Assembly (NCBI RefSeq): GCF_016863295.1
Contig: NZ_BOOP01000032.1
Coordinates: 1-64,000 of the forward strand
Reading direction: 5' to 3'
Length of the DNA stretch: 64,000 bases
Origin: Planotetraspora phitsanulokensis
Lineage (GTDB): Bacteria; Actinomycetota; Actinomycetes; Streptosporangiales; Streptosporangiaceae
Position numbers and translations under genes: made by a program
The notes under the pieces: generated by a model
Databases searched by the model: none
Seen by the model: the letters and a program-made list of their open reading frames with translations, nothing else
What the model was told of the DNA's origin: nothing
Part shown: one piece after another, positions 29,629 to 37,080 of the stretch
Position numbering within the stretch: the first letter of the stretch is position 1
Layout: each line of letters begins with the position of its first letter

Positions 29629-30280
29629 TCCGGGTGCTCGTGGTCGACGACCAGTCGCTGGTGCGTGCGGGTGTCCGCTCCATCCTGGAGAAGCAGCCGG
29701 ACATCGACGTGGTGGGGGAGGCCGGGGACGGGATCGAGGCCGTCTACCAGGCTCGGAGCCTGCGGCCGGACCTGGTGCTGATGGACATCCGGATGCCCAG
29801 GAAGGACGGGCTCACGGCCACGGAGGAGCTGATGGCCTCCGAGGCGCCTCCCCGCATAATCGTGCTCACCACCTTCGACGCGGACGAGTACGTCTACGCG
29901 GCGTTGCGCGTCGGGGCCACCGGATTCCTGCTCAAGGACATCTCCCCGGAGGACCTGGCCGCCGCCGTGCGCAACGCGATGTCCGGGGACGCGATGTTGT
30001 CCCCGCGGATCACCCGGCGCCTGATCGAATCCTTCGTACGAGCCCAGCGCCGGCAGGAGGGGTCCCGGAGCCGCTGCGCGGCCTCACCGGCCGCGAGCTC
30101 GACGTGCTCCGCGAACTGGCGACAGGGGCGACCAACGCCGAGATCGGGACCCGGTTGTGCCTGGCCGAGACCACGGTCAAGACCCACCTGGCGCGTGTGT
30201 TCGCCAAGCTACAGGTGCGGGACCGGGTGCAGGCCGTCGTGCTGGCCTACGAATGCGGACTGGTCCGTCCCTCGGCGTGA
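29625..30280 (+). pseudogene. NarL-type response regulator broken by a frameshift
   Basis: The receiver domain is complete ([13 protein letters not shown], phospho-acceptor in [34 protein letters not shown]) up to [10 protein letters not shown]. The reading frame then shifts at a GGGG run near 30058-30062. The LuxR domain ([39 protein letters not shown]) is in the next frame and ends at 30280. Restoring one G would rejoin the frames. Together with the kinase remnant this locus looks dead. Confidence 0.8.
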
Positions 30281-30311
30281 ACTCCCGAGCGCGGCCGGAC
30301 GCCTCGACCGG

Positions 30312-30899
30312 TTACCGGCCGGGCCTCGATGCCTCCAGCCCGGCCAGGGTGACGGCGACCAGGCGGTCGACCGCGTCCTGGCCGCCGACCGTGCCGGCCG
30401 CGGTGAGGGCGTGCAGGCAGTAGCCGGCCAGTTCGTCGGCCGCCACATCGTCACGGAGATTTCCGTCCTGAGCCGCTTCGGCGATCAGGTCTCGCACGAA
30501 CTCCCGTAGCCGCTGCTGCGCGCGGTCGACGTGTTCGCTGTGGTGCAGCAGGACGGCGAGCTCACTGCCATGGTGGCGCGCCGAGTGGAACTGGATCTGC
30601 GCGAAGGTCCGCAGAGCGGCCCGTAGCCGTACGACCGCGGGCTCCGCCGGCTCGGCCGCCGCCGTGAGCCGGTCGAGATGTTCGGTGAGCCGGCGTTCGT
30701 GCCACGCGGTGAGGACGGCCTGGGCGTCGGGGAAGTACTTGTACAGCGTCGCCCGCCCGACGCCGGCGCGTTCGGCGATCTGCGACATGGTCAGCGAGAC
30801 CAGCCCTTGCTCGTCCACCAACGCCGCCATGGCATCCAACGCGGCCCCCCGAACCGCCGTACGGTGCGCGTCGATCGTCTCGGTCCACAGTTTGGGCAC
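30312..30899 (-). CDS. TetR family regulator
   Basis: 195 residues. N-terminal HTH LTMSQIAERAGVGRATLYKYFPD (residues about 36-58, given as LTMSQIAERAGV and GRATLYKYF), C-terminal part all helical. It diverges from the DUF2218 gene with a 188-bp, relatively AT-rich gap containing TGTCataGACA (30943-30953), a possible half of an operator. Target is likely the DUF2218-monooxygenase group. Confidence 0.9.
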   Translation of the reverse strand: MPKLWTETIDAHRTAVRGAALDAMAALVDEQGLVSLTMSQIAERAGVGRATLYKYFPDAQAVLTAWHERRLTEHLDRLTAAAEPAEPAVVRLRAALRTFAQIQFHSARHHGSELAVLLHHSEHVDRAQQRLREFVRDLIAEAAQDGNLRDDVAADELAGYCLHALTAAGTVGGQDAVDRLVAVTLAGLEASRPGR

Positions 30900-31087
30900 G
30901 TCCCGATCGTACAGGCTGTTGTGTAGCGAGACATTTCGTCATTGTCATAGACAGAGTGTATTGATAAATTCAGGACCGGCGGGACGTCCGGGCTCGAACG
31001 GCGCGGTCAGCACGCCCGCGATGGCCGCAGGCCGTGAAAACCCTGAGGCCGGACTCCTCCACGACAGACGACCGGGAAAGGAACGCA

Positions 31088-31459
31088 ATGCCGATCCTGC
31101 AAGCGCAGATCCAGACCACACGGGCCGGCCGCTACCTCGTCCAGTTCTGCAAGCACGCGGCCGCCATGGGTGGCGGCCACGCCGCTCGGACGCATGCACA
31201 CGGGTCGGCGGCTCATCGAGAGGTGCAGGTGGCCGCCGAGTGGTCGGATACCAGCGGAACCGTCACCTTCACCCCATGGGGCCAATGCACACTCGTCGCC
31301 GAGGCCGACGGTCTGACGGTCCGCATCGAGGCGCCGGACGAGGAGGGCATGATCCGGATACGCGACGTCGTCACCCGCGACTTCGATCGGTTCGGCCGCC
31401 GCGACTCGGTGACGGTGACGTGGCAGCGGCCTGGTCCCGAGATCCCCGATCGAACGTGA
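31088..31459 (+). CDS. DUF2218 family protein
   Basis: 123 residues from ATG 31088 (AAGGA 6 bases before). Opening AQIQTTRAGRYLVQFCKHAAAMG, then AEWSDTSGTVTFTPWGQCTL and a C-terminal IRDVVTRDFDRFGRRDSVTV are the pattern of this family. Members are small and have been linked to metal- or iron-responsive loci; the activity is unknown. Two Cys and several His could bind metal. Confidence 0.85.
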   Translation: MPILQAQIQTTRAGRYLVQFCKHAAAMGGGHAARTHAHGSAAHREVQVAAEWSDTSGTVTFTPWGQCTLVAEADGLTVRIEAPDEEGMIRIRDVVTRDFDRFGRRDSVTVTWQRPGPEIPDRT

Positions 31460-31552
31460 GGCGGGAGATGGGGGCCCTGGCCATCAGGTGGTTGCATCCA
31501 TGTCGACACCCTCATACGCTTTTAGCCGGTGTCGCAACTACTGGAGGTCGCC

Positions 31553-31870
31553 GTGATCATGAGGACCTGGCGTGGTTGGACGCGGGCCGAGGACGCCGAT
31601 GCCTACGCGGCCTACCTGATGGAGACGGGCCATCCGGGTTACACCTCGACGCCGGGCAACCGAGGCGTCACCTTCACCCGCCGCGACGACGGCGACCGGG
31701 TCGAGTTCCTGCTGACCTCCATCTGGGACTCCTGGGAGGCGGTCAGGGCCTTCGCCGGCCCCGATCCCGAGCGCGCCGTTTTTTATCCCCAGGACGACCG
31801 CTTCCTGGTCGACCGCGAGCTGACCGTCGACCACTACGAGGTCTTCGCCGTCGGACAGGGGACGGTGTGA
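31553..31870 (+). CDS. Antibiotic biosynthesis monooxygenase-like (ABM) protein
   Basis: 105 residues from GTG 31553 (GGAGG 6 bases upstream). MRTWRGWTRAEDADAYAAYL, FTRRDDGDRVEFLLTSIWDS and VRAFAGPDPERAVFYPQDDR show a dimeric alpha-beta barrel of the ABM type; such proteins act as cofactor-free oxygenases or heme-binding proteins. It follows the DUF2218 gene, 93 bases away, and ends in a perfect hairpin. Confidence 0.8.
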   Translation: MIMRTWRGWTRAEDADAYAAYLMETGHPGYTSTPGNRGVTFTRRDDGDRVEFLLTSIWDSWEAVRAFAGPDPERAVFYPQDDRFLVDRELTVDHYEVFAVGQGTV

Positions 31871-31884
31871 GGCTGGGGGACCTT

Positions 31885-31908
31885 GGCGATTCCCCGCAGG
31901 GAATCGCC
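31885..31908 (+). terminator. Perfect 10-bp hairpin after the ABM gene
   Basis: GGCGATTCCC (31885-31894), loop CGCA, GGGAATCGCC (31899-31908). It lies 15 bases after the stop; there is no U-tract. Confidence 0.7.
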
Positions 31909-31939
31909 ATGCCGCAGGCCGGACTCCAGACTGCTGCGC

Positions 31940-32374
31940 ATGAGCAATCCACTCGATGTGAAGCAATGGGGTCACCGATATGTCGCCCAGTGGAACGAGC
32001 CTGATCCGGAGACGCGTAGCGCGCTCATTCGCGAGTTGTGGGCCCCCGACGGGATCCAGGTGCTGGTCGATCCACCCGAGACGATCCGTGACGCCGCATC
32101 GGCTCTCGCGTTTCCCGTGCCGCCGCTGGAGGTCCGCGGCCACGACGCGTTGGACGCCAGGGTGACCCGGGCCTACGAGATGTTCGTCGCGCCGGGCGAG
32201 CACGTCTTCGAAGCCGCCGAAGAGCCTGTGCTCCTTCTGCCCAATGTGCTCGCGCTCCGGTGGTCGATGGTGTCGGCCCGTACGGGGGAGGCGGTCGGCG
32301 GCGGCCTGGACATCCTGGCCCTGGACGGCGAAGGCCGGATTCGCGCCGACCACCAGTTCATCGGGGTGAACTGA
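31940..32374 (+). CDS. SnoaL-like (NTF2-fold) protein
   Basis: 144 residues from ATG 31940. GHRYVAQWNEPDPETRSALI followed by RELWAPDGIQVLVDPPE, then DALDARVTRAYEMFV and LDILALDGEGRIRADHQFIG; this is the alpha+beta NTF2/SnoaL pattern. Likely a small-molecule-binding protein or isomerase. Its TGA overlaps the ATG of the cupin by one base (TGATG), so the two are coupled. Confidence 0.75.
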   Translation: MSNPLDVKQWGHRYVAQWNEPDPETRSALIRELWAPDGIQVLVDPPETIRDAASALAFPVPPLEVRGHDALDARVTRAYEMFVAPGEHVFEAAEEPVLLLPNVLALRWSMVSARTGEAVGGGLDILALDGEGRIRADHQFIGVN

Positions 32375-32733
32375 TGCGATTCACCAGGATCGTCCGGACT
32401 GGGGACGGCGGGTCGGCCTTCGAGGACGGCGAGATCGCGCTCGAACGGCGCAATGTCGCCGACGGGGTGCCCGCGATGGCGGTCGGCGGGCTGTCGTCGA
32501 GCGGCGGCGTGCAGTACCTGCGCAGTGCGGCGTTCGACAGCAGCGCGCATCCGGCGCCGCGTGAGCAGTGGGTGGTGATGTTGCGCGGGACGATCGAGGT
32601 GACGGTGAGCGACGGCAGCCGGCGTCGCTTCGGCCCCGGTGACCTGGTGCTCGCCGCCGACACCACGGGAACGGGGCACGTCACGGCCGGTGTCGGCGAC
32701 CCGCCGTTCGAGGCGCTGTTCATCCCCGTCTGA
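32374..32733 (+). CDS. Small cupin protein
   Basis: 119 residues, single cupin barrel: PREQWVVMLRGTIEVTVSDG and RRFGPGDLVLAADTTGTGHV. Of the usual metal ligands only part is visible (the GxGH at the end; the first motif has RE instead of HxH), so metal binding is doubtful. Coupled to the SnoaL-like gene and followed by a strong bidirectional terminator. Confidence 0.8.
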   Translation: MRFTRIVRTGDGGSAFEDGEIALERRNVADGVPAMAVGGLSSSGGVQYLRSAAFDSSAHPAPREQWVVMLRGTIEVTVSDGSRRRFGPGDLVLAADTTGTGHVTAGVGDPPFEALFIPV

Positions 32734-32776
32734 TCGGACGGCTCGCGGCCGCTGGCGGCAGGAGTTCACGAGCTCC

Positions 32777-32811
32777 GAGGAACCCCGCTCACCAGGCGAG
32801 CGGGGTTCCTC
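32777..32811. terminator. Bidirectional terminator between convergent genes
   Basis: GAGGAACCCCGCTC (32777-32790) and GAGCGGGGTTCCTC (32798-32811) form a perfect 14-bp stem with 7-nt loop, placed between the convergent cupin and lamin-tail genes. Confidence 0.9.
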
Positions 32812-32825
32812 ATGCCCGGCAGGGC

Positions 32826-33314
32826 TCAGCAGGCCTTGGAGTAGACCGTCGACTTGGACTTGTAGGAGCAGGAGTCCTTCAGCGTCCCGGACGCGTTCCG
32901 CAGGTAGGCGGTGTCCGAGGTGTTGTTCCAGATGTAGGCGAAGGTGCCCTGGGTGCTGCTCCTGCCCCAGTACCGGTTGGTGGAGGTGTTCTTGCCCTTG
33001 CCGGTCCGCACGGTGACCGTCTTGCCGGCGCCGAGGGTGAACGTGCCGAACTTGAAGATGTGACCCGAGGCGGTGCTCTGCTTGTCGCGGAGGGTCCAGC
33101 CCTTGAGGCTGACCGCCTTCTTCGTGGTGTTCTTGATCTGTACGTACTCGCCGTTGAGCTTGGCGTTCGTGACAGGAGTGTCCGAAGTGCGGCCGTACGA
33201 GTTGTAGTAGATCTTGGTGATCTGGATGGCCGGGCCCGCCGCGTAAGCGGGCTGGGAGATGACGACCGCGCCGATGCCCAACGTGGCGGCCAGCAGCAGA
33301 GAACGAACACGCAC
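32826..33314 (-). CDS. Secreted lamin-tail-domain protein
   Basis: 162 residues. Signal peptide VRSLLLAATLGIGAVVISQP ending at AYA-A. The mature part is a single lamin-tail (LTD) Ig-like domain: IQITKIYYNSYG, NGEYVQIKNTTKKAVSLKGW, HIFKFGTFTLGAGKTVTVRT, FAYIWNNTSDTAYLRNASG; it ends with a Cys pair. Such proteins are secreted by many actinomycetes; the role is thought to be adhesive or unknown. The base composition is less GC-rich than neighbours because of the many Lys/Asn/Thr codons. Confidence 0.85.
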   Translation of the reverse strand: MRVRSLLLAATLGIGAVVISQPAYAAGPAIQITKIYYNSYGRTSDTPVTNAKLNGEYVQIKNTTKKAVSLKGWTLRDKQSTASGHIFKFGTFTLGAGKTVTVRTGKGKNTSTNRYWGRSSTQGTFAYIWNNTSDTAYLRNASGTLKDSCSYKSKSTVYSKAC

Positions 33315-33477
33315 AGGAGGCTCCTGAGGTGGGGGATATGTCCAGGGAGTCGATCGTAATGATCGTAATAGTTCCCGATGGACCGTTCCTGCATCGCTTT
33401 GGTATCTCTAGTTGCGTTTTGCGTGCAGGCCTCGCACCGCTGCCCTCTGTGCGACAAGCGATCTGAAGCGGGGCCGT

Positions 33478-34215
33478 TCAGCTGTTCCTGTCGCGCAGCC
33501 AGCGCTCGAACTCGACGGCGACGATGCGCTCGTCATGTACGCCGGCCGCGTCGTCGGACGCCAACCAGACGATGGGCGGGCCCATCACCGCGGGTTCCAG
33601 GAACCCATGGCCCTCGGACGCGGAGTCGAGGGGCAGCATCCCCGTGACGGTCGCGCCGCCGGGCAGCAGCAGGTTGACGGTGACACCCGTGTCCCGCAGG
33701 TCGGCGGCCATGATCCGGGACAGCGCCTCGCTGCCGGCCCGCGACGGCCCGTAGGGGACGAACCCGGCTCGGTGCATGGTCGACCGGTTCACCGAGATGT
33801 TGACGATGCGGCCGCCGCCCGCGGCCAGCATCCGCGGCGTGACCTCGCGCGCCACCAGGAAATAGCCGGTCAGGTTGGTCTCGATGACCGCGCGGAAACC
33901 GTCGACCGGCACATCCCAGAAGCTCAGCGGGTGCGTCATGAAGTGCGGGTTGACCGTGCGCATGCCGATCCCGGCGTTGTTCACCAGCATGTCGACGCCG
34001 CCGAGCGTCGACCACGCCTGGTCGACCGCCTTGGTCACCGACGTCGCGTCCCGCACGTCCATCTCGATGCCGACGGCCCTCGGCAGCTCGGCGGCGACCG
34101 AGCTCGCACGACGGCCGGATCGGCCGGTCAGCGCGACCGTCGCTCCCGCCGCGGCCAGGGCGGAGGCCATGGCGAGTCCCAGTCCGCTCGTCCCACCCGT
34201 CACCAGCACCTTCAT
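33478..34215 (-). CDS. SDR family oxidoreductase
   Basis: 245 residues from ATG 34215 (GGAGG 8 bases upstream). Cofactor motif VTGGTSGLGLAMA, NNAGIG, catalytic Ser in IVNISVNRS, and Tyr in FVPYGPSRAGSEAL. The Lys of the YxxxK motif is Arg here. NAD(P)H-dependent reductase or a non-catalytic relative. Expression appears to be driven by a MerR-type promoter (34297-34327) controlled by the divergent MerR protein, with a 25-residue leader ORF overlapping its start. Confidence 0.88.
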   Translation of the reverse strand: MKVLVTGGTSGLGLAMASALAAAGATVALTGRSGRRASSVAAELPRAVGIEMDVRDATSVTKAVDQAWSTLGGVDMLVNNAGIGMRTVNPHFMTHPLSFWDVPVDGFRAVIETNLTGYFLVAREVTPRMLAAGGGRIVNISVNRSTMHRAGFVPYGPSRAGSEALSRIMAADLRDTGVTVNLLLPGGATVTGMLPLDSASEGHGFLEPAVMGPPIVWLASDDAAGVHDERIVAVEFERWLRDRNS

Positions 34216-34289
34216 CGGGAGACCTCCATCCTGCGAACGGCCCGATCGGGCCGGTCGGCCGCGGCCTTCAGCGGCGTCCAAGTACTCAT
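34212..34289 (-). CDS. 25-residue leader ORF overlapping the SDR start codon
   Basis: ATG 34289 sits 7 bases after the predicted -10 box, so it would be leaderless. It encodes MSTWTPLKAAAD..RRMEVSR and its TGA overlaps the SDR ATG (ATGA, 34212-34215). This gives translational coupling to the SDR gene, which also has its own ribosome site. No homology is known to me. Confidence 0.45.
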   Translation of the reverse strand: MSTWTPLKAAADRPDRAVRRMEVSR

Positions 34290-34296
34290 GACCTCG

Positions 34297-34327
34297 ACGT
34301 TAGGATTTAGAGCGTGCTCGAAGTCAA
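34297..34327 (-). promoter_or_regulatory. MerR-type promoter of the SDR gene
   Basis: On the minus strand TTGACT (34327-34322) and TAACGT (34302-34297) are separated by 19 bases, the overlong spacer typical of MerR-controlled promoters. The spacer contains the dyad GAGCacGCTC. The element overlaps the first codons of the divergent merR gene. Confidence 0.75.
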
Positions 34328-34787
34328 GCCGCAGCCGGAATCCGCGCCCGATCGCTCCGGCCCCCAGACGGGCGTGAGCATCGCCGAGGCGGCCCGTCGC
34401 ACCGGGGTCAGCATGCACACCCTGCGCTACTACGAACGCGCCGGCCTGGTCGTCACCCCCGTCGACCGCACCACCGGGGGCCGGCGGCGCTACCAGCAGC
34501 TCGACCTCGACTGGATCACCGTCTGCACCAGGCTGCGGGCCACCGGAATGCCCATCAAGACCATCCGGCGCTACGCCCAGCTCGTATCCGCCGGATACGG
34601 CAACGAGCAGGAGCGACTCGCCCTCCTGGAGGCGCACCGCGCCGACGTGGCCGCCAGGCTCGCCGAGATACGGGAGAACCTCACGCTCATCGACCACAAG
34701 ATCGACGTCTACCGAGGCCGGCTCGCCGCCGGCGACGCCGACCGGTTGTGGGCGCCCGTCCGCCGAGCGCAGGGGTACTCCGACTGA
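34314..34787 (+). CDS. MerR family regulator
   Basis: 157 residues. Winged helix VSIAEAARRTGVSMHTLRYY, ERAGLV, and the GGRRRYQQLDLDWI wing; the C-terminal part is a long coiled dimerisation helix (LLEAHRADVAARLAEIRENL). No Cys-type metal site is seen, so it probably senses an organic ligand. GTG 34314 is first in frame; GTG 34374 is an alternative that would remove the overlap with the operator. Divergent from, and probable activator of, the SDR gene. Confidence 0.9.
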   Translation: MLEVKPQPESAPDRSGPQTGVSIAEAARRTGVSMHTLRYYERAGLVVTPVDRTTGGRRRYQQLDLDWITVCTRLRATGMPIKTIRRYAQLVSAGYGNEQERLALLEAHRADVAARLAEIRENLTLIDHKIDVYRGRLAAGDADRLWAPVRRAQGYSD

Positions 34788-34887
34788 TCCGGCGCCCACC
34801 GCGGATCGTCCCCGTCGCAGCGATGAGTCTGCCGGCGCCCACAGGTCTACCTCCCGACCGAGACAACCGATTCATCGGGAGTAGGGC

Positions 34888-35532
34888 ATGGGCCTCATCC
34901 ACATCGAGCTGTTCGCAACCCTCGACCTCGTCGGGCAGTCGCCCGGCGGCCCCGAGGAGGACCCGGTGGGGTTCCCGTTCGGCGGCTGGCAGGCGCCCCT
35001 GCTGGACGAGGTCGCCGGGGCGCAGGTCGGTGCCGCGTACGAGGGCACGGACGCCCTCCTGCTCGGCCGGCGGACGTATGACATCTTCGCCGCCTACTGG
35101 CCGCACCAGGAGGGCGGCGAGGACAACGAGATCGCCACGCTCTTCAACGGCGTCCCGAAGTACGTGGCCTCCCGCGGCACGCCCGACCTCTCGTGGGCCG
35201 GGTCCACGCGGCTCGGCCCGGATCTGGCCGGCGCGGTGCGCGAGATCCGTGACCGGCACGAGCACGTGAAGGTCGTCGGGAGCCTGAACCTGGTGCAGAC
35301 CCTCCTGCGCGAGAAGCTCTTCGACCGTCTCGACCTCTGGGTGCACCCGATCGTGCTCGGCGTCGGGAAGAAGGTGTTCGACGGTGGCGCGGTGCCCACG
35401 AACGTCACACTCCTCGAACCGCCGGCAGCCGGTCCGAAGGGCACCGTGTACCTGCGCTACGGGCTCGCCGATGGCACGCCCGGGACGGGGGACATGAGCG
35501 CACCCGATCGCGGTGCCGGGCGCGACGACTGA
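34888..35532 (+). CDS. Dihydrofolate reductase-like (RibD C-terminal domain) protein
   Basis: 214 residues. GLIHIELFATLDLVGQSPGG, LLLGRRTYDIFAAYWP, VKVVGSLNLVQTLL and DLWVHPIVLGVGKKVF match the RibD_C pattern; a second copy of this family is at 24068. NADPH-dependent reductase of unknown substrate. The tail of about 20 residues after GTVYLRYGLAD is polar and unstructured. Confidence 0.9.
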   Translation: MGLIHIELFATLDLVGQSPGGPEEDPVGFPFGGWQAPLLDEVAGAQVGAAYEGTDALLLGRRTYDIFAAYWPHQEGGEDNEIATLFNGVPKYVASRGTPDLSWAGSTRLGPDLAGAVREIRDRHEHVKVVGSLNLVQTLLREKLFDRLDLWVHPIVLGVGKKVFDGGAVPTNVTLLEPPAAGPKGTVYLRYGLADGTPGTGDMSAPDRGAGRDD

Positions 35533-35591
35533 AGCCGCCCCGCGCCAGGTGGGCCCGTGTCGTCGGCGGTGAATCAGCCAGGTCGGCATTC

Positions 35592-35631
35592 CGTCACGGC
35601 GTCGGCTGTTCGAGGTGCCGACGCCGTGACG
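35592..35631. terminator. Bidirectional terminator, 15-bp perfect stem
   Basis: CGTCACGGCGTCGGC (35592-35606) pairs with GCCGACGCCGTGACG (35617-35631), loop 10 nt, between the convergent RibD-like and SDR genes. Confidence 0.88.
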
Positions 35632-35692
35632 AAGTGCCTCGCCAGAGGGCCGCCGCCGTCATGCGATGGTCTGGCAGGCCCCGTCGCCCCGG

Positions 35693-36481
35693 CTAGTCGT
35701 CCAGGCTGCCCATGGTCAGGTTGACGGTTGTCCCCGTCATCCCGCTCGCCCGGTCGGACGCCATGAAGACCGCCATGTTCGCCACCTCGACGAGCGTCTG
35801 GACCCGCCGCGGGTGGGTCGTGCCGGCGAGGTACCCGGCGAACTGTTCCCAGGTCATGCCCGCCACCGCCTTGGCGTCGAAGACCTCCCTCATCGTGCTC
35901 GTCTCGGGGATGCCGTGTGGTCGGAGGCTGACCACGCGGATGCCCTGAGGTGCGAGCTCCGCGGAGAGGTCCCGAGTGAGCGCCTCCTTGGCGGCCTGCG
36001 CCGGGCCGTAGCCTCCGTTCAGTCGCGAGCCCATCCGTGCGGGGAGCGCGCTGACGGTCATGATCACCCCTGAGTTGTTCGGGATCATGTGCCGGGCGGC
36101 CAGGCGCGCGGTCAGGAAGTACGACGTCGTGTAGGCCGCGATCGGCAGGGAGAACCGCTCGACGTCCAGTTCGGCCAGCGGGATTCCCAGGATCCCCGTG
36201 TCCGGGATCCCGATGGCGTTGAACGAGATGTCGACACGGCCCGCCTGATCGATCACGGACCGCAGGTGCCCGTCCACGGCCTGCTCGTCGAGTGCGTCGA
36301 CCTCCGCCGCCTCGGCGGATCCGCCGGCGGAGACGATGTCCTTGGCGACGACTTCGACCGGCGCCGAGGAGCGTCCGGTGAGGAAGACCTTCGCCCCCTC
36401 GGACGCGAAGGCGCGTGCGACGGCCCCGCCGATCGCGCCTCCGGCTCCGTAGACCACCGCGACCTTGTCCTTGAGCAGCAT
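35693..36481 (-). CDS. SDR family oxidoreductase (second)
   Basis: 262 residues from ATG 36481 (AGGAGG 9 bases upstream). Cofactor motif YGAGGAIGGAVARAF, FNAIGIPDTG, catalytic Ser in TVSALPARMG and Tyr in GGYGPAQAAKEALTRDL. Position four after the Tyr is Gln; a Lys is three residues later, so the canonical YxxxK is displaced. C-terminal VNLTMGSLDD. Substrate unknown, no operon partner. Confidence 0.88.
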   Translation of the reverse strand: MLLKDKVAVVYGAGGAIGGAVARAFASEGAKVFLTGRSSAPVEVVAKDIVSAGGSAEAAEVDALDEQAVDGHLRSVIDQAGRVDISFNAIGIPDTGILGIPLAELDVERFSLPIAAYTTSYFLTARLAARHMIPNNSGVIMTVSALPARMGSRLNGGYGPAQAAKEALTRDLSAELAPQGIRVVSLRPHGIPETSTMREVFDAKAVAGMTWEQFAGYLAGTTHPRRVQTLVEVANMAVFMASDRASGMTGTTVNLTMGSLDD

Positions 36482-36661
36482 CTCTGGTTCCCTCCTGTGC
36501 CCCGGGTGGGCACAGCCCGCCCACCTCGCGAAGTGAAGACCGACGGCCGGATCGCCCGGATCCGTCGACGATGCAGACACCGCGGCGTAGGGAGAATGGG
36601 CGTTCGCAGGCCGGGGATTTCGGATGGCCGGCCACCTGCTCGATGGGTCCGTGATCGGTGA

Positions 36662-37009
36662 TCAGGCGAGGGAGAGCTCGTCGAATCGCCCGGCCAGTGT
36701 CAGGTACCGTCCGGACCAGCCGTTGCCGATGGCGAGCTCCTGCAGGCGCCCAGTGGGAGCGAACAACAGCCGAAGGTCGGACCGCCTGCTCAGATCACCC
36801 AGCCGAAGTCTCTCGACGTGGTCGCGGATGTCGGCGACGGCGGCATCCCAGTCCTCATAGCTCGTCCAGGACGTGTCATGCGGAACCGACTGGACTATGG
36901 CCAGCACCTCCTCCATGATCCGCAGGGCTTCCGTGGCCGTCGTCTCCATGTGTTCGAGCCTCGCACGGTTCTCCGCGGACACCAAGGTCTCGACTGTGAC
37001 GCGGGTCAC
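36662..37009 (-). CDS. Small hypothetical helical protein
   Basis: 115 residues, acidic and helical (TVETLVSAENRARLEHMETT, EALRIMEEVLAIVQSV, YEDWDAAVADIRDHVERLRL), then LRLLFAPTGRLQELAIGNGW. I do not recognise it. Start taken as the GTG at 37009. It diverges from the NDH-2-like gene with a 71-bp gap. Confidence 0.6.
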   Translation of the reverse strand: MTRVTVETLVSAENRARLEHMETTATEALRIMEEVLAIVQSVPHDTSWTSYEDWDAAVADIRDHVERLRLGDLSRRSDLRLLFAPTGRLQELAIGNGWSGRYLTLAGRFDELSLA

Positions 37010-37080
37010 ACCGATCCCGTGTCACGTACGGACCGGCAGCATCCATCTCGTGGTCGTCAGCCGAAGAGAAAGGCACGAAG

